This document shows positions 1 through 8,822 of a stretch of DNA of 64,000 nucleotides, piece by piece (positions within the stretch are counted from its first letter, which is position 1; each line of letters begins with the position of its first letter). The translations under genes and the position numbers were made by a program. Under the pieces are notes generated by a model. That model was not told the DNA's origin. It ran no database searches and worked only from the letters and a program-made list of their open reading frames with translations. The stretch is from the NCBI GenBank assembly GCA_977017575.1, contig CDRNVI010000027.1, forward strand, positions 186,001-250,000. Reading direction: 5' to 3'. The DNA is from Paramoeba atlantica. Taxonomy: Eukaryota; Discosea.

Positions 1-2796
1 TGTTCCTACATGTTGACCTTGATTTCCGTAGTATAGCAACTCAGATGCCGTTGCGTATTCAGCATGGAAAAACCTCTGGAAGGGTTTCAATGTAGCAAGA
101 CCATATACGGCTTTCGCCAGGGCTGGTCGCGATGGGGAGTTGAAGGCGTTTTTTACATCTACGGATAGGATGCACGAGCCGTCGCGATATAGGGAGTTTA
201 GTCGATGTACAATCTTCTCGCAGCCTGACTTAGATAGAACTCCTTGTTGGAGCGGCGCAAATAGCGGTTGCAGGGTGGGTTCAAATCGCTGAACAAGGAC
301 CAAGCCAGAAAGTTTCATTAGGACTTCACCAATTGCGATCGGGCGGATGCCTCCATCAGGCTTGGGAATACCAATTAACCTTGCTCGTGTTAATCGGCGC
401 ATCAGTTCTTTAGTGAGAAATCCATTGATCAGGTCCTGAATCATGTGGCAAAGACTCCCGCAGCATACAGGGTCATCGATGAGTATGCGTACTATCGTGT
501 CCGTCGTACCAGTTGGTCCGGGGCTAGCTCCTTTGGCGAGGCGCAACCCAGCAGAGCGGAGTTCAGTAGGGGTGAGTCCGCCTATTAGGGGGGCGTCACA
601 TGGAAGATCAAGTTCGTATGGGTTTTGTGGGTGTAAGTCTTGAAGTTTCTTGAATGTCTCTTCTTCGGATAAGTATTGCTTCTCAATTTTGCGGTCAAGC
701 ACTTGAGCTCCTTTCCTGGCATATCCTTCTATCACGAGCCGTGTTGCTCTTTTAATGGCTCGTTTATCAGAAGCCGTGAGGTCTCCCTTGTTCTCCGAAA
801 GTTCGTCTCCATTGTCTTCTTTTCCATTCGAACGATCCAAAAGTGCTTTCCCATCTTTCATATTCTGTTGGGCTGAGTCTCGCGCTGTTTCCTCCGGCGG
901 GAATGGTCGCCGACGTCTGTTGCGATTGGATTGTTGTCGAAGTGTAGCTAAGGATGTTTTCATGGCCGAGAGGACCGCGTGCCAGATTTTATGTCTTTGT
1001 GGGTAAGGGCTGTTCGCGTAGTCACTCATTATTTCTCGGTAAGTGACGATGACGCCTGGTATTAACTCAGGCCTCATAACTCGTGATGTTGGGATAGGTG
1101 CGCGGTCCAGGTCGTCGTAAGTCCAATCAGGGACGGGAAGGGCTGCATTGGGAATGTGCGGGATCGACTGGTTCAGCTTCGGTGGACAGGTTTCTGGGGG
1201 CGGTGGAGTACAGTGCCATATAATTTTGTACACTCTAACCGTTTCTTGTGGTGGCAGCGTTCCGAAAAATTCTTCATCGATCTTGTGGCCTGCAATACCT
1301 TTGTATTGCAAGTTCAATTTGGCGGCACCTTTTCTCCTATTCACGCTGGTAACTTTGCCAATAGATATATTGATCTGGTCTCGGTTATCGAATGTCCATG
1401 CGATGGTGCACATCGCTCCCTTTTTGACATGTTTCGAGGCATTCCACAAATGATCGGCGGGAATCGGATAGTGAGACTGCGGTGACATAGACCCAAGCTC
1501 AGTGCATAGCCGTCCAGAATCGACTTCTTCGTCGAAGGAAATTCTTTCTAAGTCGTCGTGTCTGGCATGCGGATCGATCGAGTTGACCTTGTCGGGCTCG
1601 TGTCCTCCTTCTGTCGTACCTTCCTGATTTTCGGTGGGTTGAATTATCTCCCCTATGCTATAATCACCATCCTCTCTTTCAACCATTCCGGCAGTGTAAA
1701 GTTCACCGATCGGTAGTGGGATCGACGGGTTGTTTTCGTTGTCTACCGGAAGAGGTGCTGGGAGGGGGGGATATTGCGGAGAAAGAGTTCTTGTTTCTGC
1801 GTGTCCAGCCTGTGCATTCGAGACGGCGGCCTCTGCCTTGGTGGTGGAAAAGGGTGGAGGAGATTCGCAATCGTGGAAGTCTCCCGCCGTTTCGTTTTCA
1901 TCCTGCTCCGATTGTGATGCACGCGATGTACATGTAGGTGGTGTTACATCATCGTTGGGAGTCTGATAAACGGGTTTTACAGGCGTGAAATACGTATCAG
2001 GTGTATCCCCTTCGGGCGCGTCGGAGAAGATGTCGAAACCTCGCACGTCGTGAAACCATCCCTCCCCATGATTTGAGTAGCCGTTGACGTATTGTTTTTT
2101 TAGTGGGCTTTCATCTCTCTTCAATAAATGAGCTCCGTTGAGGGTTTGAAGTCCCTTCCAGACTGTTTTCCCGACAAAACCGGCCACTTTCCCGAAGGCC
2201 GACAGCCGATTTGTCTGATTTACCGCTACCCGGTTTGGAGTTACTTTTTCGAGTCCTTCTTGTGAAGCCTGTTTCGCTGTTATCGCTTTCGCGGCAGCTT
2301 CCTGCGCGGCGGCTTCTTTCGCGGCAGCTTCCTTCGTGGCGGTTTCTTTTGCGACAGCCTCCTGTTCTTTCATTGTATCAAGCAGGTGCTGGAAGGATCT
2401 ATAACGAGTGCCGCGTCGACGGATGACGATTTTACCGGGCGACGCTTTGCCTATTGAAGGGTAAGAGGTTAGGGAGGTGTTCTTTGTTGATACGCTTGTT
2501 TCGCAACTCGCGCTGCCTTTCTCCGTTCTGTTGCAGGATGGCTCACGCGACTTCGGGGCCGTGAAATTGATTGACGATTGGTCCGGTCGTTGCGGTGGTG
2601 GCTGCAGTGGTGGCTGTGGCGGTGGTGGCGATCGTTGCTGCGGCGGTGGCGACTGCTGGGGCGATGGTGGCGATGGCGGCGGTAGTAGCTTTGGCTTTTC
2701 CGCGGGGAGTCTCTTCTTCCGGCGTGTGGGGGGAAGCGACTGGACGACGGGAGCTACCCCCGTCTCCTTCGCTTTGGCACGCGTGAGCATGCCCAT
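1..2796 (-). CDS. LINE-A non-LTR retrotransposon protein, N-terminal 932 residues (runs off the left edge)
   Basis: The minus-strand frame is open from the ATG at 2796 to base 1 and continues outside. I chose this ATG because it is the first after an upstream in-frame stop (2850-2848) and lies 40 bases after a spliced-leader end. In order: a basic start (MGMLTRAKAKETG), a proline-rich stretch (about residues 33-72), an alanine/glutamate helix-like run near residue 155, a long acidic linker, an SH3/Tudor-like module (about residues 458-525, KKGAMCTIAW then GKVTSV), and the reverse transcriptase from about residue 770. RT motifs seen are SPGPTGTTD, IPKPDGGIRPIAIGE and the first catalytic box SVDVKNAFN (about residue 878). 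The second catalytic box and the nuclease lie outside the window. The closest relatives in the window are the LINE-A ORFs at 6302-8362 and 59976-62398. No stop or frameshift is seen. The function is retrotransposition by target-primed reverse transcription. Confidence 0.88.
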   Translation of the reverse strand, partial: MGMLTRAKAKETGVAPVVQSLPPTRRKKRLPAEKPKLLPPPSPPSPQQSPPPQQRSPPPPQPPLQPPPQRPDQSSINFTAPKSREPSCNRTEKGSASCETSVSTKNTSLTSYPSIGKASPGKIVIRRRGTRYRSFQHLLDTMKEQEAVAKETATKEAAAKEAAAQEAAAKAITAKQASQEGLEKVTPNRVAVNQTNRLSAFGKVAGFVGKTVWKGLQTLNGAHLLKRDESPLKKQYVNGYSNHGEGWFHDVRGFDIFSDAPEGDTPDTYFTPVKPVYQTPNDDVTPPTCTSRASQSEQDENETAGDFHDCESPPPFSTTKAEAAVSNAQAGHAETRTLSPQYPPLPAPLPVDNENNPSIPLPIGELYTAGMVEREDGDYSIGEIIQPTENQEGTTEGGHEPDKVNSIDPHARHDDLERISFDEEVDSGRLCTELGSMSPQSHYPIPADHLWNASKHVKKGAMCTIAWTFDNRDQINISIGKVTSVNRRKGAAKLNLQYKGIAGHKIDEEFFGTLPPQETVRVYKIIWHCTPPPPETCPPKLNQSIPHIPNAALPVPDWTYDDLDRAPIPTSRVMRPELIPGVIVTYREIMSDYANSPYPQRHKIWHAVLSAMKTSLATLRQQSNRNRRRRPFPPEETARDSAQQNMKDGKALLDRSNGKEDNGDELSENKGDLTASDKRAIKRATRLVIEGYARKGAQVLDRKIEKQYLSEEETFKKLQDLHPQNPYELDLPCDAPLIGGLTPTELRSAGLRLAKGASPGPTGTTDTIVRILIDDPVCCGSLCHMIQDLINGFLTKELMRRLTRARLIGIPKPDGGIRPIAIGEVLMKLSGLVLVQRFEPTLQPLFAPLQQGVLSKSGCEKIVHRLNSLYRDGSCILSVDVKNAFNSPSRPALAKAVYGLATLKPFQRFFHAEYATASELLYYGNQGQHVGT

Positions 2797-2843
2797 TTCA
2801 AAGAAAAAGAGTAGGAAAGAAAAACAACAACAAACAACAAGGT
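2797..2843 (-). promoter_or_regulatory. 5' UTR of LINE-A with the last 7-9 nt of a spliced leader
   Basis: Read on the minus strand, the junction with LINE-B sequence is followed by ACCTTGTTG, the 3' end of the spliced leader seen in full at 3761, 47928 and 53130. A pyrimidine-rich 5' UTR of about 40 nt then leads to the ATG. Two of the nine bases could belong to the LINE-B flank, because the undisturbed sequence at 22747 also starts GGTGACGTCAC. The match is short, so it supports but does not prove that this LINE-A is a copy of a trans-spliced mRNA. Confidence 0.5.
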
Positions 2844-3760
2844 GACGTCACTTAACATCACTCTGATGCGGACACAGGCTCGGATGCTGGTACTCCGACT
2901 TCCCGCGGCGGTCCCTGACACGGCCCTCCATGGATATGGGAACGATGAGTAATTCGGTCCCCCCCAATCATTTAACAGCCGCAAGGGGGGGAGGGTGTTT
3001 CTCTGCGAAAGTGGGGGGGCAAGGGGGGGTACCAAGTCACTAACCGACGTGCCGTCACGGGTCTTAGTTTTGGTGCGGGAGTGATTTGATTAGGGGTGGA
3101 TTTCGGGTAGAATTGTTCGCTAGTTTTTAGTAAAAAAAAAAGTTAAATTTTCAAATTGCTAATTTGATTGCTTGTTTTCAACTCGTATACCAAAAAAAAA
3201 ATGGATTGCTTGTTTTAATTTTTACTGTTTTTCTTGTTTGTAGTATGTACTTAGGGGAGACTAAATTGCTAGTTTTGGGCTGAGAAAAAAGAAACATCTG
3301 TAAAAAAAAAAAAAAAAAGCCCGCGAGGGCTAGGTACCCCAAGTGAGGTAGTACACGGGTAGTGAATCTCCTCCCCGTCGGCCAGCATCCTGTTTCGCGA
3401 CCGTGTCGCTGTCGACACAGGCCCGCGCCTGCGCCCTCCCATATAGCAAGGGAAGGGTTCACAAGTCAGGCCGTGGAGTGGTCGAAAGACCCGGTCCGGA
3501 ACGCGCGAATGGATTGGGTCTGTATTGCTTATTTTAGTTTTTACTGTTTCTTGTTTGTAGTATATACTTAGGGGAGATTAAATTGCTAGTTTTGGGCTGA
3601 GAAAAAACAAAAGGTACATCTGTGGAAACAAAAAGAATTGCTAATTTGATTGCTTGTTTTCAACTCGTATACCCCCCCCCCAATGGACCTACTTGGTTCG
3701 TCTACTGGGTCAAAATATAGAGGCAATGCCGCGATTCATACTTCTCCCCCCTTAAAAAAA
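2844..3760 (+). mobile_element. LINE-B tail: end of ORF, 3' UTR and poly-A
   Basis: This is the last 35 codons of the LINE-B ORF (stop TAA at 2950-2952) and an 800-bp 3' UTR, almost identical to 22747-23667. The 3' UTR has a G-rich stretch, several A-tracts, a GC-rich block with an AGCCCGCGAGGGCT-like palindrome (about 3320-3500), and two copies of a short AT-rich module (about 3204-3303 and 3525-3617). It ends in TTCATACTTCTCCCCCCTT plus A(10). The same C/T-rich end followed by A occurs at 23658, about 46195 and 47510, which defines the 3' terminus of the family. The minus-strand LINE-A interrupts it at 2843. Confidence 0.8.
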
Positions 3761-3792
3761 AACGATAAAGAGACAGTTTCTGTACCTTGTTG
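3761..3792 (+). other. Spliced-leader sequence at the 5' end of LINE-B copy 1
   Basis: The 32 nt begin AACGATAAAGAGACAG and end TTTCTGTACCTTGTTG. They lie directly between the poly-A of the preceding LINE-B and the 5' UTR of the next. The ACAGTTTCTGTAC core and TTG end are those of kinetoplastid and diplonemid spliced leaders. The leader is found here fused to element sequence, as expected if a trans-spliced mRNA was reverse-transcribed. Confidence 0.85.
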
Positions 3793-3815
3793 ATTTATTT
3801 CCTAATCCTCTCCAA

Positions 3816-4541
3816 ATGGTCGCGTTGACTCGCTCCGTAGCCATACGCTCGGGCAAACACATTGAAACTCCACCCTTACCTTTGTGCCGCGGACATAAGA
3901 ACCGCCCCCTGAAGGATTCCTTGCTTCCAAACCCCCACGACGCAAAAACTTCTCCGACGGATTCACCGGTAAAAATTTCTGATCTCCCTCGCGAAGATTC
4001 CACTAATCCTTGCAAACACATATGTAAAAACAAACTGACATGCAAACACAGTTGTTGCAAGCGCGGTCTCAACACTGGTACGGAATTCACGCGGCCACAC
4101 GCGACGCAGGAAAATCTGTCCACGAAACCGTGCCACCACAGCTGCAAGGTAAAGTCGACGTGCAGACACCAGTGCTGTAAGCGTGCACACGCCCCAGCCC
4201 GCACGGCGCAGTGGAGGCGCCTATTGACAGTTCCCATCACATACATACAGTTTGCATACGTACTGGTGACGATCGTCTTCTTCATACTAAAGTACACTAG
4301 CGTTATTGTAGGGAACGTCCTCGCCCTAGGATGCACGGTGACTTGGACAGTCGCATGCCTGGTCGGGAGCATTATATTGAAAACGCGTGGTCTGCTTTCA
4401 CTTCGTTCCAAGGACGTTGCCTCACCAGGTCATGACCGCCCTGTGACGCTAAATCTCTGCACACGTAAACGAAATTGTGACTCACCGCAACCTGCTCCCC
4501 CCACCTCGTTCTCTGTTACCTTGAGCAATCCTGAGCTTTGA
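3816..4541 (+). CDS. LINE-B copy 1, N-terminal part of the ORF
   Basis: This is the same protein start as the better preserved copy at 23723. It has two CxHxC-x5-CxHxCCK zinc motifs (about residues 66-81 and 106-121) and two hydrophobic segments (about 138-158 and 162-188). The ATG is the first after the spliced leader and a 23-nt 5' UTR. Compared with the sister copy, a 2-bp net loss near 4530 shifts the frame, so this ORF stops at 4541. The element is then cut at 4586 by LINE-I and resumes at 13669. The large minus-strand ORF over the same bases is a shadow. Confidence 0.8.
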   Translation: MVALTRSVAIRSGKHIETPPLPLCRGHKNRPLKDSLLPNPHDAKTSPTDSPVKISDLPREDSTNPCKHICKNKLTCKHSCCKRGLNTGTEFTRPHATQENLSTKPCHHSCKVKSTCRHQCCKRAHAPARTAQWRRLLTVPITYIQFAYVLVTIVFFILKYTSVIVGNVLALGCTVTWTVACLVGSIILKTRGLLSLRSKDVASPGHDRPVTLNLCTRKRNCDSPQPAPPTSFSVTLSNPEL

Positions 4542-4586
4542 GTTATTGATTCCTGTATCCCCAACCGGCGAGACTGACTCAACTCA

Positions 4587-5562
4587 CTTTTTACACAACA
4601 CTTTTTATTAAAGACAACACTTTTTATTAAAGACAACACTTTTTATTAAAGACAACACTTTTTATTAAAGACAACACTTTTTATTAAAGACAACACTTTT
4701 TATTAAAGACAACACTTTTTATTAAAGACAACACTTTTTATTAAAGACAACACTTTTTATTAAAGACAACACTTTTTATTAAAGACAACACTTTTTATTA
4801 AAGACAACACTTTTTATTAAAGACAACACTTTTTATTAAAGACAACACTTTTTATTAAAGACAACACTTTTTATTAAAGACAACACTTTTTATTAAGACA
4901 ACACTTTTTATTAAGACAACACTTTTTATTAAAGACAACACTTTTTATTAAGACAACACTTTTTATTAAGACAACACTTTTTATTAAGACAACACTTTTT
5001 ATTAAGACAACACTTTTTATTAAGACAACACTTTTTATTAAGACAACACTTTTTATTAAGACAACACTTTTTATTAAGACAACACTTTTTATTAAGACAA
5101 CACTTTTTATTAAGACAACACTTTTTATTAAGACAACACTTTTTATTAAGACAACACTTTTTATTAAGACAACACTTTTTATTAAGACAACACTTTTTAT
5201 TAAGACAACACTTTTTATTAAGACAACACTTTTTATTAAGACAACACTTTTTATTAAAACAACACTTTTTATTAAGACAACACTTTTTATTAAGACAACA
5301 CTTTTTATTAAGACAACACTTTTTATTAAGACAACACTTTTTATTAAGACAACACTTTTTATTAAGACAACACTTTTTATTAAGACAACACTTTTTATTA
5401 AGACAACACTTTTTATTAAGACAACACTTTTTATTAAGACAACACTTTTTATTAAGACAACACTTTTTATTAAGACAACACTTTTTATTAAGACAACACT
5501 TTTTATTAAGACAACACTTTTTATTAAGACAACACTTTTTATTAAGACAACACTTTTTATTA

Positions 5563-5566
<4 letters not shown>
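4587..5566 (+). repeat. 18-bp tandem array (a), first part
   Basis: About 53 head-to-tail units of TTTTTATTAAGACAACAC. The first 16 or so units are 19 bp long (AAAGAC in place of AAGAC); the rest are 18 bp with almost no variation. Each unit contains a T5 run and ATTAAG, so it offers a pyrimidine run followed by AG every 18 bp. The array continues at 8367 after the LINE-A insertion. Confidence 0.95.
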
Positions 5567-5599
<33 letters not shown>

Positions 5600-6108
5600 T
5601 CCAGTTATATTTCTTCTTAATATATCTTTTCATATTCTTTGTTAATGTACGTGAAAGCACGAACTGGATTTCATTTTATTTATTTTTTTTTTTTTTTTTT
5701 GTAAACAAGCAATCAAATTAGCAATTTCACATGTTGTAGCCCAAAACTAGTAATTCAACCTGCCTTAAGTTATTTATGATTCTGATAACAATAATAATAA
5801 AAAAGGAAGCAATCCACGCCCAATCCATCCGCGCGTTCCGGACCGGGTCTTTCGACCTCACCACGGCCTGACTTGTGGACCCTTCCCTTGTTATATGGGA
5901 GGGCGCAGGCGCGGGCCTGTGTCGACAGCGACACGGTCGTTTTTTTTTTTTTTTTTTTTTTTTTTTGCCACTGAATGATTTACCCTGTTTGTGTCCGTGT
6001 ATTCCGAAATACTCCAGGCTTATTTTCCCTTTTCCAGCTCTTCCTTTTTTTTTTTGTGCAAATTTTTTTTTTTTGAACAGTTGCCCATCGCTGCCGTAGT
6101 TAAAGTCC

Positions 6109-6141
<33 letters not shown>

Positions 6142-6300
6142 CTATTACAAAATAAAGTCTCCTAAATTTCTTATCGTAAACTTATGTACTTTTTTTTTTT
6201 TTTACTTTCTCAAGTTTACATAAACTTTTAGTACTGATTTTTGTCTATCTCTTCGCAGACTTTATAATTCCAATTTGTATCTTTTCTGTACTTTTGATTT
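5567..6300 (-). mobile_element. LINE-A 3' UTR with a chain of short poly-A-ended fragments
   Basis: On the plus strand this holds six T-tracts (about 5567-5596, 5680-5700, 5940-5966, 6050-6073, 6110-6139 and 6189-6203), which are poly-A on the minus strand. Between them are a 72-bp piece identical to the end of the YR1 terminal repeat (5599-5670, same as 20816-20887), a 240-bp piece of LINE-B 3' UTR in reverse orientation (5700-5940), and about 85 bp and 50 bp that I do not recognise. The simplest reading is successive insertion of short cDNAs into the poly-A tail of the LINE-A whose ORF starts at 8362. Confidence 0.7.
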
Positions 6301-6301
6301 C

Positions 6302-8362
6302 TTAAAGAATAGTGCTTTTCTGATAGTCTTGAGGCTCCAAAAAATGTCGGAGCTGTGCGTATACTTCGGATCCGTTCAGCTCTTGGAGTAGCAACTTGAA
6401 TGCCTGTTCGGTTTTTTGGGTATCCAACAGGCAGACATCCGTCAGTGATTTAATTAGGCCCCGTGTGCTCTTATGTAAAGACCCGCAGGACAAGACAGGA
6501 AGGCACTCAAAAGCTTCCGCCGGAATCATGCCACTATTGACATATGTTTCATTTTTCCGCTGTATAGCTTCTCGCACGAGTTGGGAACACTTTTTATTCC
6601 GATGGGAAGGCGCGAGCTCGTGCACCACAGTTAGGTCGTAGAACACCACGCCACTGTTCCAGTAGATCGCAAGATCCTGGCCTGAGCGATGAAACTGCCG
6701 TCCTCCGCATGTTTTGTGGTGGAGATGCTGATTGTTGTAGTCGACTGTATTTCCGCATGTTAGACAACTCCACGTGCTAAAAGAACGCGGCTCTCTTTCG
6801 CATGGAATACCAGCTTTCATGCAAAGATCATACAGAAACTTGGTCAACATGTTGTGCTTCGCTGTGGCGTTGAAACCTGTACATTGCACGCATCCGGGGA
6901 TGTGAGTTAGTGCAGTGTTTGCATCCATCAATGTTCGGCATCCAGGGCAAGTCATAGCATCAGGAAGTCTCGGGTGATGTACTCCAAGACGGGGCATGAC
7001 TGCTAGCTCGAATAAGTGCGGTGGTACATATCTTACATTGGACAGTAGCCAGTCATAACTCCCCTTATTGGAGGTTGCTTTTAACGTCCCGGCCATTTGT
7101 GGATCGCTTACGAGTTTGTTCCATGCTTCCTCATGAAGTTTCGCCGCAGCGGTAATTTCGTCAGTAGGTGGTTTTTGACGAGCGAGTTCTTGTTCATTTG
7201 CTGTCCCAGCGTGTTCAGTGCTATGAAACTGTGACGGCACAACTCGAGCTGAAAAAGATTTTATATGCTCAAAAGCTGCGTGTCGGGAAGCTTCATAAGC
7301 TGCCGCGCGCGTTGGGTGACACGCCGTGAGACCAAGTCCTCCTTTCTTCAGGGGTAACCTTGCTATGTCAATTTGTCTAGTCTGCAATGGGCCCATCCAT
7401 GTTTGAAGTACGTTCTCGATTTCGCTATCAAAACGTTTACATGTTTGATCCGTGGCCTTGGGGTTGTGTGTCCTCATGTAGTACTGTTGACGAACGTTCA
7501 CACTTTTTGTCAAAAGGATGAGGGATACGTTACTCATGCCCATTAGCTTTAGCCTGCGGAATATTACTTCTTGTTTGCCGATCTTTTGGAGCAATTTTTG
7601 ACTGATGGCGTCGTCTTCTCCAATAAAAGCCCCCAGTACTTTAGTGGCCTGGCTCTCGGTTTGTACTCCTTCGGCTTGAAGAGCTTCTGGAATGGACTTG
7701 CCGAGGATGCCACCAAACCAAACACATTTATGCGCCGATAGTGCAAGATTGCTAGATGCGACAAGTGCCTTCAGCCTTTTAAAAGCGTTCGTGAGCTGAT
7801 TCGGATCTTCGGATGTCAAATTGATATCGTCGATGTACGCATGTATGTTGATGCCAGGAAATTCTTCTGCAAGGGTTTCCAATACAGGTTGTAGGTATGT
7901 GCAGAAATACAGCGTGGATAGTGGCGATCCCTGTTTTACTCCTGAGGAACTTGATACTGTGTCGACCAATTTACCTTCGCTGCCGTAGAAGAGAAGCTGA
8001 GATTGCTCGGAATATTCAGCCGCAAAATACCTTTGGAAGGGTCGGAGCGTTGCGATACCGAAAACATGCTTTGCGACGTCATTCCTGGAGGGGGTGTTGA
8101 ACGCATTTTTCAAGTCTACGGATAGGATGGAGTGGCCTGTCAAATATTTTCCGTGAAGGGTGTGTACTATCCTCTCGCAGCCCGCTTTTGACATTATCCC
8201 CTGCTGCATTGGCGCAAAAAGTGGCTCCAGGGTATTTTCATAGCGTTGAAAAAGAATGATTCCCGCTAACTTTCCAAAAACGTCTCCCATAGCAACTGGC
8301 CGAACGCCTCCATCTGGTTTCGGGATAGCGATCAACCTCGCTCTGTTTAGCCGCCGTAAAAC
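6302..8362 (-). CDS. LINE-A protein, 5'-truncated: reverse transcriptase and restriction-like endonuclease
   Basis: The first in-frame ATG is at 8335, but the LINE-A frame is already open at 8362 (VLRRLNRARLIAIPKPDGG), so that ATG is not a natural start. Counting from it, RT motifs are SVDLKNAFN (72-80), KQGSPLSTLYF (134-144) and AYIDD (166-170). The C-terminal part has CPGC-x11-H-x3-C-x2-C (463-485), AKHN (492-495), a second CxxC/HxxxC pair (524-543), and the nuclease core SGQDLAIYW...FYDLTVVHE (551-573), a PD-(D/E)XK-like RLE as in R2/CRE elements. Sister copies have GPD where this one has GQD. It lies inside the 18-bp array of LINE-I, with a short possible target duplication (ATTAAGAC) that is ambiguous because the target is repetitive. 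Confidence 0.88.
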   Translation of the reverse strand, partial: VLRRLNRARLIAIPKPDGGVRPVAMGDVFGKLAGIILFQRYENTLEPLFAPMQQGIMSKAGCERIVHTLHGKYLTGHSILSVDLKNAFNTPSRNDVAKHVFGIATLRPFQRYFAAEYSEQSQLLFYGSEGKLVDTVSSSSGVKQGSPLSTLYFCTYLQPVLETLAEEFPGINIHAYIDDINLTSEDPNQLTNAFKRLKALVASSNLALSAHKCVWFGGILGKSIPEALQAEGVQTESQATKVLGAFIGEDDAISQKLLQKIGKQEVIFRRLKLMGMSNVSLILLTKSVNVRQQYYMRTHNPKATDQTCKRFDSEIENVLQTWMGPLQTRQIDIARLPLKKGGLGLTACHPTRAAAYEASRHAAFEHIKSFSARVVPSQFHSTEHAGTANEQELARQKPPTDEITAAAKLHEEAWNKLVSDPQMAGTLKATSNKGSYDWLLSNVRYVPPHLFELAVMPRLGVHHPRLPDAMTCPGCRTLMDANTALTHIPGCVQCTGFNATAKHNMLTKFLYDLCMKAGIPCEREPRSFSTWSCLTCGNTVDYNNQHLHHKTCGGRQFHRSGQDLAIYWNSGVVFYDLTVVHELAPSHRNKKCSQLVREAIQRKNETYVNSGMIPAEAFECLPVLSCGSLHKSTRGLIKSLTDVCLLDTQKTEQAFKLLLQELNGSEVYAQLRHFLEPQDYQKSTIL

Positions 8363-8366
8363 TTGT

Positions 8367-8822
8367 TAATTAAGACAACACTTTTTATTAAGACAACACT
8401 TTTTATTAAGACAACACTTTTTATTAAGACAACACTTTTTATTAAGACAACACTTTTTATTAAGACAACACTTTTTATTAAGACAACACTTTTTATTAAG
8501 ACAACACTTTTTATTAAGACAACACTTTTTATTAAGACAACACTTTTTATTAAGACAACACTTTTTATTAAGACAACACTTTTTATTAAGACAACACTTT
8601 TTATTAAGACAACACTTTTTATTAAGACAACACTTTTTATTAAGACAACACTTTTTATTAAGACAACACTTTTTATTAAGACAACACTTTTTATTAAGAC
8701 AACACTTTTTATTAAGACAACACTTTTTATTAAGACAACACTTTTTATTAAGACAACACTTTTTATTAAGACAACACTTTTTATTAAGACAACACTTTTT
8801 ATTAAGACAACACTTTTTATTA
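8367..8822 (+). repeat. 18-bp tandem array (a), second part, leading into the LINE-I ORF
   Basis: About 25 units of TTTTTATTAAGACAACAC, ending in TTTTTATTA directly before the ATG at 8823. With 4587-5566 the array totals about 1.4 kb, or some 79 units. The frame that continues into the LINE-I ORF is open through this whole part, so an upstream start would add a repetitive N-terminus (RQHFLL per unit). I take the array as non-coding 5' sequence. Confidence 0.93.

Noticed and set aside
2477-2845. Glycine-rich plus-strand ORF
   Set aside because: It is the antisense of the proline-rich part of the LINE-A ORF.
3320-3500. rRNA or snRNA gene in the recurrent GC-rich block
   Set aside because: It recurs only as part of LINE-B 3' UTRs or their derivatives, and I see no conserved rRNA or snRNA core motif.
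3752-4411. 219-residue minus-strand ORF (also 23659-24318)
   Set aside because: It lies antisense to the LINE-B N-terminal ORF, which has recognisable zinc motifs and follows a spliced leader; the minus frame shows no domain.
4587-5566. Telomere or CRISPR array
   Set aside because: The units are contiguous without spacers, internal, and part of an insertion flanked by a target duplication, so neither fits.
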